64,000 nt of DNA, taken from contig JAZBRS010000026.1 in assembly GCA_037176725.1 (NCBI GenBank), forward strand, positions 155,941,501 through 156,005,500, given 5' to 3'. Position 1 is the first letter of the stretch, and every line of letters starts with the position of its first letter. The position numbers and the translations under genes are program-made. Under the pieces are notes generated by a model. The model was not told the origin of the DNA. It made no database searches and was given only the letters and a program-made list of their open reading frames with translations. The DNA comes from Posidonia oceanica. Its lineage: Eukaryota > Streptophyta > Magnoliopsida > Alismatales > Posidoniaceae. Of the stretch, positions 43,996 to 57,006 are shown piece by piece.

Positions 43996-46900
43996 AACAA
44001 CTCTGTTACTGATTCTGCTTTCTGCTCTGTTACCGCTACTGCTTGGACTGCTAGTGCTTCCTCCTCTGAGTCTTCTAGTGTGCTTGGGGAGGGTATGCCG
44101 GACCGGCGGCTGATCTGGGCACTACCGCTCGCTATGCTGCTCCGGTGAGGCATGTGTTGCACAAACCACCTAGACCCGCCTTCTGGTTGGAGAGTGATGA
44201 GTTCATCCGGTCTAGGGGAGTCCGACGCTGCCGAGCCTTCTTCCAGGACCATGATAGAGGCATGGTCTTCTTGCAAAGGAGGGTCTGTAACCACGGCTTT
44301 CCCATTCCTTTCTACGGCCCGATGCTCTGCCAGATCTTCTGCTATCGACTTGATTTGTTCTTGATAAAGTAGCTCTAAGTCGAACATCCATGAATCGACC
44401 TGGGCTTCTATTGCCACTCCTTCCTTCTCGTCTGAGGGTGAGTCGACGTAGTAGGCGCCGGGGGCCTGTGGCACTAGCCCGGCTGCAAGACGGATCGCCG
44501 CCCTTGGAATTTGCATGATCTGGCTCATGGGCGCGCCTGACAGCGGCAGCTTTGGCGTGGGAGACCCAAACAGACTGGTCAGTGGGGCCACAGATGGATA
44601 TGCTGCCAGGGTTACTGTTGCAGGTGAAGGGCAGGCAGAGGTGCTCTTCTGAGGGCTCAAGGGCCGGGAGACTACGGCGCTTAGTTGGTCCTCTGCAACT
44701 GGCCGTGGCTGTGAGAGTGCAGCCTCTGACGCCATGGGGTCCTGCCATGAAAGTTGCTGTTTAGCGTCAAGAAGATGCGAAGCGGACTGCGCCGACTGCA
44801 TTCTCAGTGATGCGGCTGCTGGAGTGGGCTGAGCTATGCTGCTGACTAAATTAATTGACTGCCCCTCCAAAGAGAGGGACAGTGGCACTGGTGTGACTGT
44901 GACCGTAGGTAGCCTGCCCGATTCTGCCAGAAGGAGTGTCTCTGACTCCTGTACTGCTGCTGCCTGTACTTGTGATGCAGATGTGGCTGCAAAAGTGTGA
45001 GAGCTGGCCAGTTCTGCCACAGAGCCTACTGAGCTGTCTGCTGTATCTGCTAGAGGGAAAGCTGAACATGCTGACTGTGGTGCCTCTGTGCTGATCATTG
45101 CCTTGCTGCTAGTTGGGACTGCCTCTACTGTGCCAGACTGCTCCTCATCTGAGTAGTAGTCCTCAATGCAGACCCAGTCTTCTGTCGGCACCGTGGCTTG
45201 ATCATCGGTCGATCCCAGGACTCCTGCACTGGTGAAGTTAGTGAGATCTCTGGGAATGGCTGGCTCTTGATCCTTGAGCTGAAGGCAGCGATCTTCGTTG
45301 AGCTTGGGTTCGTAACCGAGGGCTTCTGATTTCCTCCGCTCCACTGCTACGATCGGCTCTGCGATCCCCTAGCCGTGACGCCCGAGTGGTGTACCCTTTA
45401 TGTAACCCCACCTGTGACATACATTCTTGACCATTCAAAAGGGGTTGCTGTGAACGGTCAAGGAGTTGACACGTTCAAGATCAGGAATGAAGTTAACCGG
45501 CTCGCACCGATTAACGCGATATAGAGCTTCAGAAGTCTCGAGGTCAAACGGGATAGCTTGTGAAGACACGGGGGAGACTGCCTCGATCCGCTCCTTCTCA
45601 AAGTTCTCCGCCATGACGACAATGACATCATCGCCGTGACGGTACTTTATCATCCGATGGAGGGTCGAATGAAGGACCTGATGCTTGTGGAGCCAAGGGC
45701 ACCCAAGCAGAAGATTGAAATTCGGCTTCAAGTCGACGACATAGAATTCTGCATCGAAGATGACCGGGCCGATAGCAAGAGGAATAATCAGGGTCCCTAG
45801 AGCGTCATGGTGGGTGTTGTCAAAAGCTGTCATTCCCTTCACGGCTGGCGTGATGTCCTCGGCTTTGAATCCGAGCTTGGTTGCAGTACGCAAGGGGCAG
45901 ACGTTAAGGCCTGACCCATTATCAACCAGTGTTAGGGGAATGCGAAAGTTTTTGAACTGAACCGTGACGAACAGGGGTTGGTTATGATTAATCCCCGCCG
46001 GAGGCAGCTCATTACTTGTAAAAGAGATGACCTGGGGCTCCGCGATCAACCCTACCATACTTTCCAAGGCTGAAGGCTCAATAGACTGGGACACACGGGC
46101 AGCCTGGAACACGCGAAGAAAAGCCTCGCAGTGTTCGGCAGAGGTGTGGATCAAGTCCCAAATGGAAATGTCAGCTTTGACCTTCTTAAGTTGGGAGGTT
46201 ATGTCTGCCTTGGGTTGGTTCTTTTTGGCAACAGGAGGGGTTGCTTTGGCAAGCTCTAAGGGGGTAGTGGCAGGAAGCTGGGCCGCTACAGGCTGGGCAG
46301 GGATTTGGCTTGCTACGGGTTGATTTGGGGTTGGATCTGCTACGGGTTGGTTGGAGGGTGGGGGCATAGCAGGTTTAGGGTGATTTGGCCTAATTGCCGG
46401 TGTTGGGGGCCTGTAGACCCTCCCCGATCGCGTTACTTCCGCACACATTTCTGTGGCGTAGCTGTAAGGGACGCGATGGGTGTCCAAGGTTAAGTCAATA
46501 ACCACTGGAGCACGTGCTGCGAGCACAGGAGGGGTTACAGGGGGACCTATTGGGTACTGAGGTCTATCTAAAGTGTATGATTGTTGGAGTGGGAAGGCTA
46601 GGGCAGGTTGAGGTCTGCCTAGAAGGTGTGCAGGATATTCTAGCTGAGGTCGTCCTAAGAGGTGGATGGGGGATCTAAGCTGGGCCCTAGCTAGGAGGTG
46701 TACAGGGGGTTGAGCCTGAGGAAGCACAGCGGGGGGCGCGAGAGGGCGCTCCGGCCTGGCACGCGGTCGGATCATGTGAATTCCCGACTCGGAGCCGACA
46801 ACTGCCGCAAGGTAGAGATTTACGGGGAAAGGCTCAGAAATATCAGAGATGAGATCAGAAGGGTCTACCACAGAGGTAGCAGGCCCAGAAGGAAAGACAA

Positions 46901-49140
46901 AATGGATGCCTGAGGTTCCTGCCCCTTCCGGATAAGAGTGCTCCGGTAGGGGTTGGTGGATGATGCCAGAATGAGGGGGAACAGCTGAATGTGCAGATGC
47001 ATGTGTGTGCGCTTGGGTGGATGCCTCGTGCGTGTCAATCACAATCGTTCCCGATTCGATTAAATCCTGAATAGCGTTCTGCAAGGAGAAGCAATTGTCT
47101 GTCGAATGTCCGGCACTTCGATGGAAATTGCAGAAGAGGTTCGCCCTAAACCAATGCGGCAGAGGACTTGGGGGCGGACGGACCTCCGGGAACTTCAGGA
47201 GCGATGCCACCTTTGGCAAGATGGCCGTGAGCGGTTCCACCAGTGGGGCGAATTTCCGCTTCTCAGTGAGTGGCCTTCTTAGCCTCTGGTATGAGCCTTG
47301 CTGAACCGGTGCGGCGGGGTAGACCGGTCTAGCAGTGGTAGTGATCTGTGGTGTGGGTGGATTCCTAGGTGCAGGAGCGTACACCATCTGAGCTGGGGCA
47401 GGCCGGGATGGCAAGCGAACAGGCACAGCAGGGGAGTCAACGAATGCAACAGCAGTTTTTGGCGAGTCTTTCCTCTTCGGGCGGTTGTTGTTGCTGCCGC
47501 TGTTGTTGTTGGAGGCGCTGCTGTTGGCACTGTTACAGCTGATCGCGGCCTGCTTAGCGAACGCAGAGAGAGCCGGGAAGTTGCCACTCCGCAAAGAACT
47601 CTCCACGCGCGCTCCAGCTCTGATGAGTGCTGCAAAAGTAGTGACTGGTTGGATGCTAAGCAGAGCTCCAAGAGATGGCTGCGCCCCTTTGATGACGATC
47701 TCAATAGACTCCTCGTCAAAGGGCCTATCTCGAACCTGAGAGGCAAGGGCGCGCCAGCGGCCGACGTACTCCCTGAACGACTCGCCGGAATTCAGCTTGA
47801 TTGCGATCAAGTCCGCCCGCTTTGGGACTAGATCGAGGTTGAAGGAGTATTGTTCCAGGAACGCCTGACTGAGGTCGTTCCAAGTCTTGATGGCTGACAT
47901 ATCAAGCGATGTAAACCACTTGAGTGCCGGCCCGGTCAAACTGTTCTGGAACAGGCGGATCAGCAACCTCTCGTCAGCCTGAAGCTGAGCGAGATCACCG
48001 CAATACGCCTTCAGGTGTGCCACGGGGCAGTCCCTACCATTATATTTCTCGAAGTCCGAGATTTTGAACTTCAGAGGGAGTACCGCCTCTGGAAAGCAGC
48101 AGAGGTCCCGATTGGTTGGTCTGGTGCTCAGTACCCTGCACTAGTCGTAGTGCCTTCTCCAAGACGTCCATCCGGTTATTGATGGGGTCCGGAGTCGCTG
48201 TTATAGGAGAGGGATCAGCAGGGGTAGTGAGCACATACGCCGAATGGGTCGCACCTAAGTGCTCCTCCGGATCTACCATAGCGTCGCCTGGTGGAGCAAC
48301 GGGATGGCCGGCATATCCGTGCTGGGGAACTGTGTATGCAGGAGTGTATGCAGGATGCTGGGCTTGATGCAAAGGAGAAGAGTAGATGCCATGCTGTGCT
48401 GTGATAGGGGTAGGATGACGGAGCACCAGTTACTGTACAGGCGGGGTGCCAGACAGCGAGCCAGTGAGGTACTGGGCTCCAGCCGGTCCAAAGGACTGAC
48501 CACCAGGGGGAAGAGGAGCATGCTGTGCTAAGTGTTGTGCAGCAGGAGGCGGTAAACGGGCCCCCATCGTCGGAACCGTGGGCAGTTGAGACGATGGTCG
48601 AGGCGGAGGTGTGGAGGTAGATGCATGAGGTGCAGGAACTGGCCTCAAAGGAACCTCAGGAACGACAGGAGCACAGGAATGACGAACTGATAGAGCCATG
48701 CCCTGCAGTCTCTGGGCAAGCTCCGTCAGGTGCTGGTACCGCACCTCAGGCGTCTCGCCAGCGGGAACGCTGAAGTGCAGTGCCGGCGAAGGTTGAGAAG
48801 CTAATGGCACGGACACAGACTGTCCGGGAGGAAGAGGTTCTATAGAAAAAGTCGCAGCAGTGGTAGGAGGGATGTCGAAGGCGACGTATCCCTGGGATGG
48901 AGGGGGCAGTGGCGTCTCCGAAGCGTGAGTAACGGTCATCAAGATAGACTCGGCGACCGGATCCGGAGGAAGAGATGCTTGCCACTGTCCCGGGACATAC
49001 TGAGATCCTAGAGGCGTCAGGGGAGGAAACCCTGGCGACGGAGGGGGAACAAGAGGGACAGAAGGAGCAACCGGAGGGGCCAGGACGGAAACACCCTCCG
49101 TGACAGGAGTAAAGAGAGGCTCACTGACGTACTGGGCCAT
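43996..49140 (-). pseudogene. gag: gag-protease-linker, Element I-right
   Basis: Start at 49140 (Met-Ala-Gln). Gag domain at about 48023-47590, knuckle near 47090-47132, RSGRVYRPP segment, protease Asp in LVDNGSGLNV near 45920, with NLLLGCPWLH (Gly-Arg changed to Gly-Cys), G-patch-like stretch, then the Ser/Ala-rich linker up to the deletion join. Gag runs directly into protease in one frame, which shows the ancestral arrangement. Lesions: CAA-to-TAA at 48430-48432; a 2-bp deletion near 48108 shared with the left copy; CGA-to-TGA at 45435-45437; CAG-to-TAG at 45369-45371. Confidence 0.92.
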
Positions 49141-50461
49141 TGCTGACCTAGAGCGCGTGAGAACAGGGCTGCGACGGGTGTTCAAGCGGTGATTCCTAAT
49201 AGGAGCTATCGTCGCAAAGGCGGATAGCTCAGAAGGGGGGGAATGGTCGCGAATAAGGTCGCAACAGGGGCGTCAACGAGGGTCCGTACTCAAGCTCTAG
49301 CAAGGGGAACTCGCTTACCGATCATTGCTGACGCAAATAGAAGGAAACTGAGGCTAGAAACTGAAAAGATGAATGCAAATGAGTTAAGTTAAATGGCATG
49401 AATGATATGTATGCTTTCTAGTATGCCCCCTTTACCTAACTAGTGTATCCTAGCAGGTGATCTACTCCGGGTATCCCTGGGTGTACGGGTCACCGACTCA
49501 GGTCAGAAAAGTAGGTTCCCTGCCTAACTCTCGGCCCAAAGCTCAGGAAATGACAGGGTGGTGCGTTGGTGGCCTCTACCCCCCCAAAGCGTGGGTGGTA
49601 CCCTCTACTAACACCAACACGACCCCCGGACAAGAGTTGACAGACCGACTGACTCGCGCCACGCTCAAAGCGATGGAACAAGAGGCCGGGACTGTCCTTC
49701 GCAGACTAATAGGTGGACTTAGATGAGAAGATGCATGCTCTATATGATGCTTATGCAAATGATTAAAGTCTTTTATCTTGCGCATTTTATTAACCAAAGG
49801 GGGTGAAGGATTGTTTGAAGTCTCTAGTTACCCCTAGAAGTTCCTTTTACTTGCCATTTTTAGTTAACCATGGGGAGAGCAAACAAGTCCCTACTATCCT
49901 AGGCATGGCGTGTGCGAAAGGGAAGAAAATCAGTCAATCATGGCAGGCAAACAACATACAACACAACAAAAGGCAAGTGCATGGCATGTGCGAGTGTTTG
50001 TGAGCATGATAGTGAAGAAAAGGCATTCATCATGTCAAAAGGCATATATGCAAAGTATGTGCGTGCGTAGTGACATAGCAAAGGTGTAAGAGAAGCATTC
50101 AGCATTCAAAAAGCATGCATTGTTGCCAAACAAGTATGTAGACATGCATTGTGCGAGAAGTAAAGCAATTATAAGCAGATAGATAAAGAAAGACAAAGAC
50201 AAGTAAGCATTGAAGCAGGTAAGAGCAGAAGCAAAGAAATAAGCAGGTAAACAAGCAACAGAGACAAAGTAGAGCAAGGCAAAGCGAACGCCACGGTGAA
50301 GCAGACGAGGCAGCTGCAAAACCTAAGCAAAGTAGCCATGAGGCGACTCGCTAGGAGTTTACACAGAAGAGCAAGCAAAACAGGCAAAGAAGGCACAAAA
50401 GGCAAACAAAGAAAGCAAATCCCAAGCGAGCGAAAGCGAAGGCGAAAGCCGGAGTCTGCTG
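49141..50461 (-). other. Leader of Element I-right
   Basis: Near-identical to 3035-4354. Conserved block at about 49460-49735. Confidence 0.7.
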
Positions 50462-50479
50462 TCCCCAGCGGAGTCGCCA
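50462..50479 (-). other. Primer-binding site, Element I-right
   Basis: Minus strand TGGCGACTCCGCTGGGGA, one base from the LTR end. Confidence 0.9.
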
Positions 50480-51038
50480 CTGTAGTAATCCCAATCAGAA
50501 TCAGGCTTACTATTAGCGGCGATGGTCCGAGGAGGAGGGCTCAACTCGAAAACACTTAAAAAGGGAAGGAAAGAAGAAGATAAGACAAATCAGAGTCGCC
50601 ACCGTGTCTATTATCGAGAGACAAGGAAAACCGGGGGAAATGCGTAAATTAACACGCAAAACCAAGCAAGAAATGCAAAGCAAAGCAATGCAAAGGAAAA
50701 CAAATGCAAATACATGCAAATGAGATGACTCATGCCTAGGATAAGGGCGATATGGTCATTGCGGGCCAAAAGACTGGGCAAGGACTCCTGTTACGCGCGG
50801 GGAAGGTGTTAGGCACCCCCGACACGCCCGAGAATCAGTCTTTCTAGGCTTACGCTCGCATACGCAGGGAAATGCAGATTTGAATGCCTAAATGCCAATG
50901 AATGCTCATAGGTGTGCTCTAAGTGGTAGGAAGCAATGCAAGGAAAGAAACGTGCAGTCTAAGTGCTCAGCAGCGCTGTCTGTGTTCCGAACCAGGCGAA
51001 ACCTGGCTCGTGAGAACTCCAGGCAGTACGTATCACTG

Positions 51039-51045
51039 CCCTATA
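51039..51045 (-). promoter_or_regulatory. Putative TATA box, Element I-right 5' LTR
   Basis: Minus strand TATAGGG in the shared context. Confidence 0.55.
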
Positions 51046-51133
51046 TGCAAATGCAAGCGAAAAAGCAAAACAACGGTAAAACCAAGCAATGCAAGCGACA
51101 TGCAAGAGAAAACGGCGTAAAACACGCAAAACA

Positions 51134-51473
51134 ATGCAAGAAACGAGAGCGGCATGCAAAACGGTGCAAGAAAACAAGACGGGCACGCAAAATAGTGCCA
51201 GAAGCGAAGTGGGCACACAAAACGGTGCCAAAGACAAAGCGGACACGCAAAATGGTGCCAAAAACAAAGCGGGCATGCGAAATGGTGCCAAAAGCGAAAC
51301 GGGCATGCAAAACGGTGCCAAAGACAAAGCGGACATGCGAAACGGTGCCAAAAGCGAAGCGGGCACGCAAAACGGTGCCAAAAGTGAAGCGGACACGCAA
51401 AACGGTGCCAAAAGCGAAGCGGGCACGCAAAACGGTGCCAAAGACAAAGCGGGCACGCGGAACGGTGCCAAAA
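51134..51473. repeat. 30-bp minisatellite in Element I-right LTR
   Basis: About 11 units of the same 30-bp repeat as 5041-5410. Copy number differs from the left LTR. Confidence 0.9.
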
Positions 51474-53225
51474 GATGGAATAAAACCTCGGCAAAACCAT
51501 GCAGATGCAAATACAAGGAAAAAAGATCAAGGGAAGCGAAAGGAGAAGTAAACAGTGCGTGTGTGAGGACAGGCACTGTTTAAGGGCCACGCAGAGTAAG
51601 TGTGAAGACCTACACTAGGGAGAACAAGCAAGTGGAGGGATTACCACTGCTTTGTGACTGTTTTCCACTAAACCGCTCCACGATGTGTCTCGCATGCTGC
51701 CCAAAGCTCGCGGTGCGATCGGATCGTGGAAAAGGTGGAAGAAAGTCGCAATAAGTGGTGAATCCAGGGGAAACACAACACAAAACACTTGGGAATACGC
51801 GAAACGAGGAACGGAGTTGATGGATAAGAGGAGGAAGTCCTATTCTACATGCTCGAAGAAGCAAAAAGCGAAAACAATGCATGCAATTCAAATGATGTGC
51901 AAATGAATGCTGTGCAGGGGTTCAGGAGGACATACCTGGGAAATCTGAAGCCTGATCTGAAATCTGCTTGCTCCATGCTGAAGAGCGCTCCGCCGGGGTC
52001 GTCTGGGTAGCTTGTTTGAGAAGATCCAACGGCCGGATTGGAAGATATCGCAGCTTCAAGGTAGAAGGGCCAGAACAGGGGAGAAGAACAGAACTAAGTG
52101 TACAGGGAGTCCTAGGGGTGTGCAAACTGGTCCTCCCTTGTGAATGGGAGCTAATGATGCTTGAGTGTGTGCAGAGGATGCCAAATGCAAGACTACATGA
52201 GTGCAAATGCATGCAGGAAGCAAGAAAAGACTCAGGAGGGATTTTTCAGAAAGTTGGGGGTTCGAATGCAATTTTTGAAAAGATGGGGGTCTAAATGCAA
52301 AGGTTTTGAGAAGTTTGGGGCTTTTATGCAAGGATTTTGAAAAAAGAAGGGTCTGAATGCAATTTTGCAAAGGACAGGGTTTCAAATGCAATTTTCCAAA
52401 AGGGGTATGCATCAGGACAAGCTTTGAAAACATGTGGCAAGTTGAAGATGCAATTTTGAAATCATTAGGGTTCAAAATGCAATTTTTCCAGAAAAACAGG
52501 GTCCTAAGGAGTCTGGGAATGCAAATGGGGGACCTACATGCAATTTTTCAAACATATGGGGCTAAAAATGCAAATTTTGAAGCAAAATATGCATTTAAAT
52601 GATTTTTATAAGCATACTGAGAACCTATGTGTAATTTTCAAATCATGTAGGGTCAAAAATGTAATTTTTGAAGCAAAATATGCATTAAGGGGGCAGACAG
52701 AGGACTGACATGCAATTTTTAAAATATGCAAGGTCAAAAATGCAATTTAATAAGCTAAATATGCATTAAAATGATTACTGTGCACTAGAAAGGACCTACA
52801 TGCAAAAATCAGAAAACAGAGGGGGGAAAATGCAATGCAACAAGCAAAAATGAAAAATAAAACCTAAGTTCTACAGGACAGAGGATCAGGATGCAAATAC
52901 TGAAAATAAAAGGGACCCAGAATGCAATTTCATATGGCAAAATTCAAGCATTAAATTAAATTAAGCTACTGCAGGACCAATGTGCAAAAATCAAAAACTG
53001 GAGGGCCAAAGTCTAACTTATTACTGAAGGAAAGCACAGTAAATGGATCAGCATGCAAATAAGGAAAACTACAAACATTTCATGCAATTTAATATAGTTT
53101 CAGTTCAGAAATCAGCAGATTAAATCAAATAAAGGACTGGAATGCAAAATAGCAAGAACTCAGACCAGAAATGCAATATTTAACGAAAAACTTAGATATC
53201 TGGAAAATGAAGGAACAGTGCAAAG

Positions 53226-53279
53226 GCCGGCGGCCATGGACACTGTAGCAGCAAGCTGCCAGCGTCCATGAACGCCGGC
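53226..53279. repeat. 54-bp inverted repeat in Element I-right LTR
   Basis: Same arms and loop as 7160-7213. Confidence 0.72.
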
Positions 53280-56200
53280 ACAGGGATGTTGGGGCAGCGC
53301 AGACCGGCGGGGAAGCATCTCCAGGTCCAGACGGAGGTCGGACGACGTTCGGTGGAGCTCGACGCGGGCTGGAGCGAGCCGGAGAAGCCATCGGAGGTCT
53401 GCAGAGCTTCAGAAGCGCGTTCCGGGTGATCGGCGCGACGACGCGGCTATCTGAAGACCGGAGCGTGTTCCTGAGACTCGTGCGGACTGGAGGGTGCTGC
53501 TGGAACGCTGTTCTGCTGACCGGAGCGGAGGGACGCACGGAGAGGCTCGCCGGAGAAAACGGCTCTGGCCGGAGCTGACTCGGCACAGGAGCGAAGAAAA
53601 ACCTATTCTAAGGGGGGGAAAAGCAAGAGGGGAGAAAGATTAGGCTAAGGGGATAAAGAGTTACCTGTCTCCGCATCTGAGAAGTCCTCCCGACGCAAGT
53701 GGTTTCAGAGGTCACCGGTGGAGCTCGTCTGGCCGCTGCGGGCGCCGTCTGCTGCTCGCGAGGATTGGGATCGCCTCCACGGAGCCTTCCGGTGCTTCCT
53801 GGATGGTTGGACGGCTGCTGCGAAGACCGGAGGAAGATTCGGCTGATTATGGGTTCACAGAGGCAGCCGGAGACCGGGGGGAGTGTCCGCTGCTCCTCAG
53901 GCCGGATAGGACCCTCTGGAAGGTTGCTGGAGGTCTGGTGAACGATTCTGGGCAGTTGAATTGGGTTTTGGGAGGTTGTGGGTGGAGTTTGCAAGTTGGT
54001 GGGTTTTCTGGTCAGAGGGGATTGCAGGTGTTTGAAGTGGCAGGTAGGTGCGGTGGTGGGTTGCTGGGCTGAAGGTCGGGTGCCTTGGGGAGGTAGAGTT
54101 CAGGCGAGTATCTTAGGAAGATTTGGGAAGGTTGGACGGTCTGTGGTGAAGGCAATTCTGAAATGAGAAGTGATGGGTTCTGTGGTGTCTCTTCAGGTGG
54201 AGTCGGGGGTGGTTCTAAGGTGGAAAGGCCGGGAAATGGAAGGGAAAAGGTGCTGATGTGCTGGGTGAGATCGGGGGATGGGAATGCAAGGAAAGAGCGG
54301 CTGGAACGGGCTTGGTTTCAGGGAGAAAAAGAAGGGGAAATGCTGTGGAATTCAGAGGGAGAAGCAGGAGGTTTGCTTAGGAGTTCTCTCTGGACTTCAG
54401 CTCTCTCTCTCGGATGGCAAAAAGGCATTGAAGGGTGGAGTCGATGGTTGGTTTTATCAGGACTTGAAGCTATTGGGCGCGAGCTGTGGAATTCGAATTC
54501 CACCGACGCTGTCCACTGCAGCTGAGGGAGACGAGCGGCGAGGGAGACAGGCAGTTAATGCTGCTGGAAAAGCCGCTGAAAGAAGAGGAGGCTGAGGCGA
54601 ACTGGTGCTGATCTGATGGAGGGGGAGAATCGAATTCAAAAAAAGAAGAGGGAGTGTTGTAGGCTCGCGGGAGGAGAAGGAAAAAAATGCAGAGGAAGAA
54701 GAAGGAAGAGAAAGAAGGAGGGTAGCAGGCCGGGCCGCGAACCGGAGGAGAAAAAATCAAAAAGGAAATGAAAGAAGGAAGGTGGACGGGCTGGATTGGG
54801 CCCAGCGGAAAAAAGAAAAAGAATAGGAAGAAAGGGAGAAGGAGAGGAGAAAAAGAGGAGAAATAAATTAGGTAAAAATAAAATAAAAATAAGTAAAAAT
54901 ATTAGAATGATTATGTTGTGAGTCAGGATCTTGATTAAATTTTTAATAACTGTTTTTAGTTGATTAATTCTGATTTTAGAGGGGTTTTGGGTTTGATTAG
55001 GGTTTTAAGGGTTTTCTTCGTTTTTAATTTGTTTTCCATTTGGTTAAGTGTTTTTTAAGCCTTTTAAGTTATTTTTTTAATTGTGTTTTTCTTGTTAAGC
55101 ATTTGGGATGTTAATTAGGATTTTTTAAGATTTATTTTTGGATTAATTAGAGTGAGTTTTGGCATTTGATTTTAGTCCTTTTAGGATTCTTCTTAAGTCT
55201 TCTTTAAATTATACTTTTGATTTTTATTTGTTAAGTTTTCTTGATGTTTTTTTTGGTTAAGTTTCTTCTTGATGGATTAAGTGTTTTAAAATCTTTTTAA
55301 TTTGCTTCTCATTTTCTTTTTTAATTAAGTTCTTAAATTGTTCTTCTTAGGTTTGTTAAGTTTAAGCTTTCCATTAATTATTTGTCTTGGTGTTTTTAAT
55401 TGTTTTACTTCTTCTTAGGGTTTGTTTTTAGGTTATTTTGATAGGGTTTTCACTTTTGGTTGGTTTTGATTATATTTTAGTTTTTTCCTTGATTTTACAG
55501 CCTTTTCTTTTGGTTATTTTGTATTTTTAGGTTACACTCCTTGATTTTCCATTTTAGCTAATTTTAGTTGGGTTTAGGTTTTTAATTGTTTGTTTAATAT
55601 TTTTAATTATTTTTCTTAGGGTTTTGGTTTGTTTTCCTTTAGTTTTAGAGTTTTAGGGATTTTTAAGGGTTTTTTTTGTGGATTTTAGTAAAAGAAGGAA
55701 AAAGGAAAAGAGAAGGAAGAAGAAAAGAGAAAAAGGGGGAATAAAGGGGAAAGAGAAGAGTTGGGGGAAAACAATTTTTTAAAAGTCAGGGAAAATGCTA
55801 AAAATAAGGTAAAAATAGAAATAAGATAGAGAAGAGATAGAAGCACAAAGGGGGCCCACAGCCAGGCAAGAAAAAGAGAGAGAAGGTGATGAAAAGAAGG
55901 AGGATAATCAGGAGAGAGAGAGGAGAGAGAAAAGAATAATCCAAGAGAGAAAAAAGGATAATTTAGGTAAAAGGAAGGCTTAAAGGTTTTGAAATGGGGT
56001 GAAAATTGGGGAGTGTGTAGCCTAGGGTTTCTAGTGTTGGTTCTGGGGATTTGGTCTGATTTTGAGCAAGTTTTGGAAGGATTTTAAGGTGTAGAAAAAG
56101 GGTGGTTTTACCTAGGTTTACTAGGATTTTTGGGAATGATTTTGGGCTGAAAGTTTTTAAGTGTTTGGGTAGGTTTGCTAAGTAGGGGTTGATGGGTTTT

Positions 56201-56375
56201 CCTATGGTTTTTGGGCAAGTTTTGGGCTTGGGAAGAAGGTGTAGGCTTAGGTCAAGTTAGGCTTGTTTTGAAGGGTGAGATGAAGAGGGTTGGGGGTTGT
56301 TTTGACTTAGGTTTAGATCCAGCAGCCACTAGAAGGTCCCAAATGATCCGAGCCTGTCAAGATGGGGTGTCAACA

Positions 56376-56797
56376 CTATCGCTCTCGGTTGAGAGGCCCA
56401 TAAACTATCGCTTCCGGTTGATAGGCCCGTAAACTATCGCTCCCGGTTGATAGGCCCGTAAACTATCGCTCTCCGGTTGATAGGACCGTAAACTATCCAG
56501 CACAATCATGTTTTACGGCTGATATCTAGTAACTATCACTCACAACTACACCCTCCGGTTGATAGGACCGTAAACTATCGCTTCCGGTTGATAGGACCGT
56601 AAACTATCCGGTCGATAAGTCCGACATCTTATCACCTTCTTCGCGCGACTTTGTTCCAGAAAGACAAAGTCCCGCACCCCCCTGCGATAGGAGAGTTTGC
56701 CCCTCTCCATTCGCTTCTTTTTTTTGCTTGCTTGCTCCCTCAGGCAGGGACAAGCTACACTTTTCTCTCTCGCCTTGTTGCGCAAGTTTGGACTAGC
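56376..56797 (+). mobile_element. Element IV remnant: 3' end of a plus-strand relative
   Basis: 56376-56635 is satellite A on the opposite strand (CCGGTTGATAGG, ACCGTAAACTATCG units, plus one TTACGGCTGATATC variant). 56636-56790 matches the reverse of 10650-10850. The sequence stops inside this block, about 370 bp short of where a polypurine tract would be, at the start of LTR III. It is therefore the target of both Element I (left) and Element III (right). CTAGC at 56793-56797 is the candidate target duplication for Element III. Confidence 0.8.
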
Positions 56798-57006
56798 TGT
56801 AGACACCCCATTCTGACAGCCCGGAAGTTGGTTGTTTTCTCCTGCAGGCTCGTGTGGACCTTGGATTGGCACTTCTCTTTTCAAACCAAAAACCTAGCTC
56901 AAAACCTCACCTAAATCCTAAGCCAAAACCTTAAGCCTTTCTACACCTTTTTTTCCACTTCTAGGCCCAAACCTAAGCCCATTTGCAGCTTATGCCACCG
57001 GAGTGT

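Larger units (their letters stand above)
4374..56375 (-). mobile_element. Element I-right: Tat/Ogre-like retrotransposon, split by nested Element II
   Basis: 5' LTR 50481-56375, PBS 50462-50479, leader, gag-protease (43996-49140), integrase remnants (43918-43995 and 16122-16745), extra DUF7745-like ORF (13465-14658), 3' tandem-repeat zone (10850-13175), polypurine tract 10310-10322, 3' LTR 4374-10309. Without Element II and one target-duplication copy it is about 24.8 kb. It lacks RT and both RNase H domains through an internal deletion, so it could move only with help from another element. The base right of its 5' LTR begins CTATC inside the satellite of fragment IV. The matching duplication cannot be checked because the left end is in a tandem. 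Confidence 0.9.
50481..56375 (-). repeat. 5' LTR of Element I-right (5895 bp)
   Basis: Full-length match to 4374-10309, 41 bp shorter. Contains TATA 51039-51045, minisatellite 51134-51473, inverted repeat 53226-53279, and purine and AT-rich zones (about 54610-56030). Bounded on the right by the satellite of fragment IV. Confidence 0.95.

Noticed and set aside
43827..45344. A chimeric 505-codon gene across the Element I/II border
   Set aside because: The last part is read through the LTR of Element II, the frame starts after two nonsense codons, and the fusion is a by-product of the deletion and the nested insertion.
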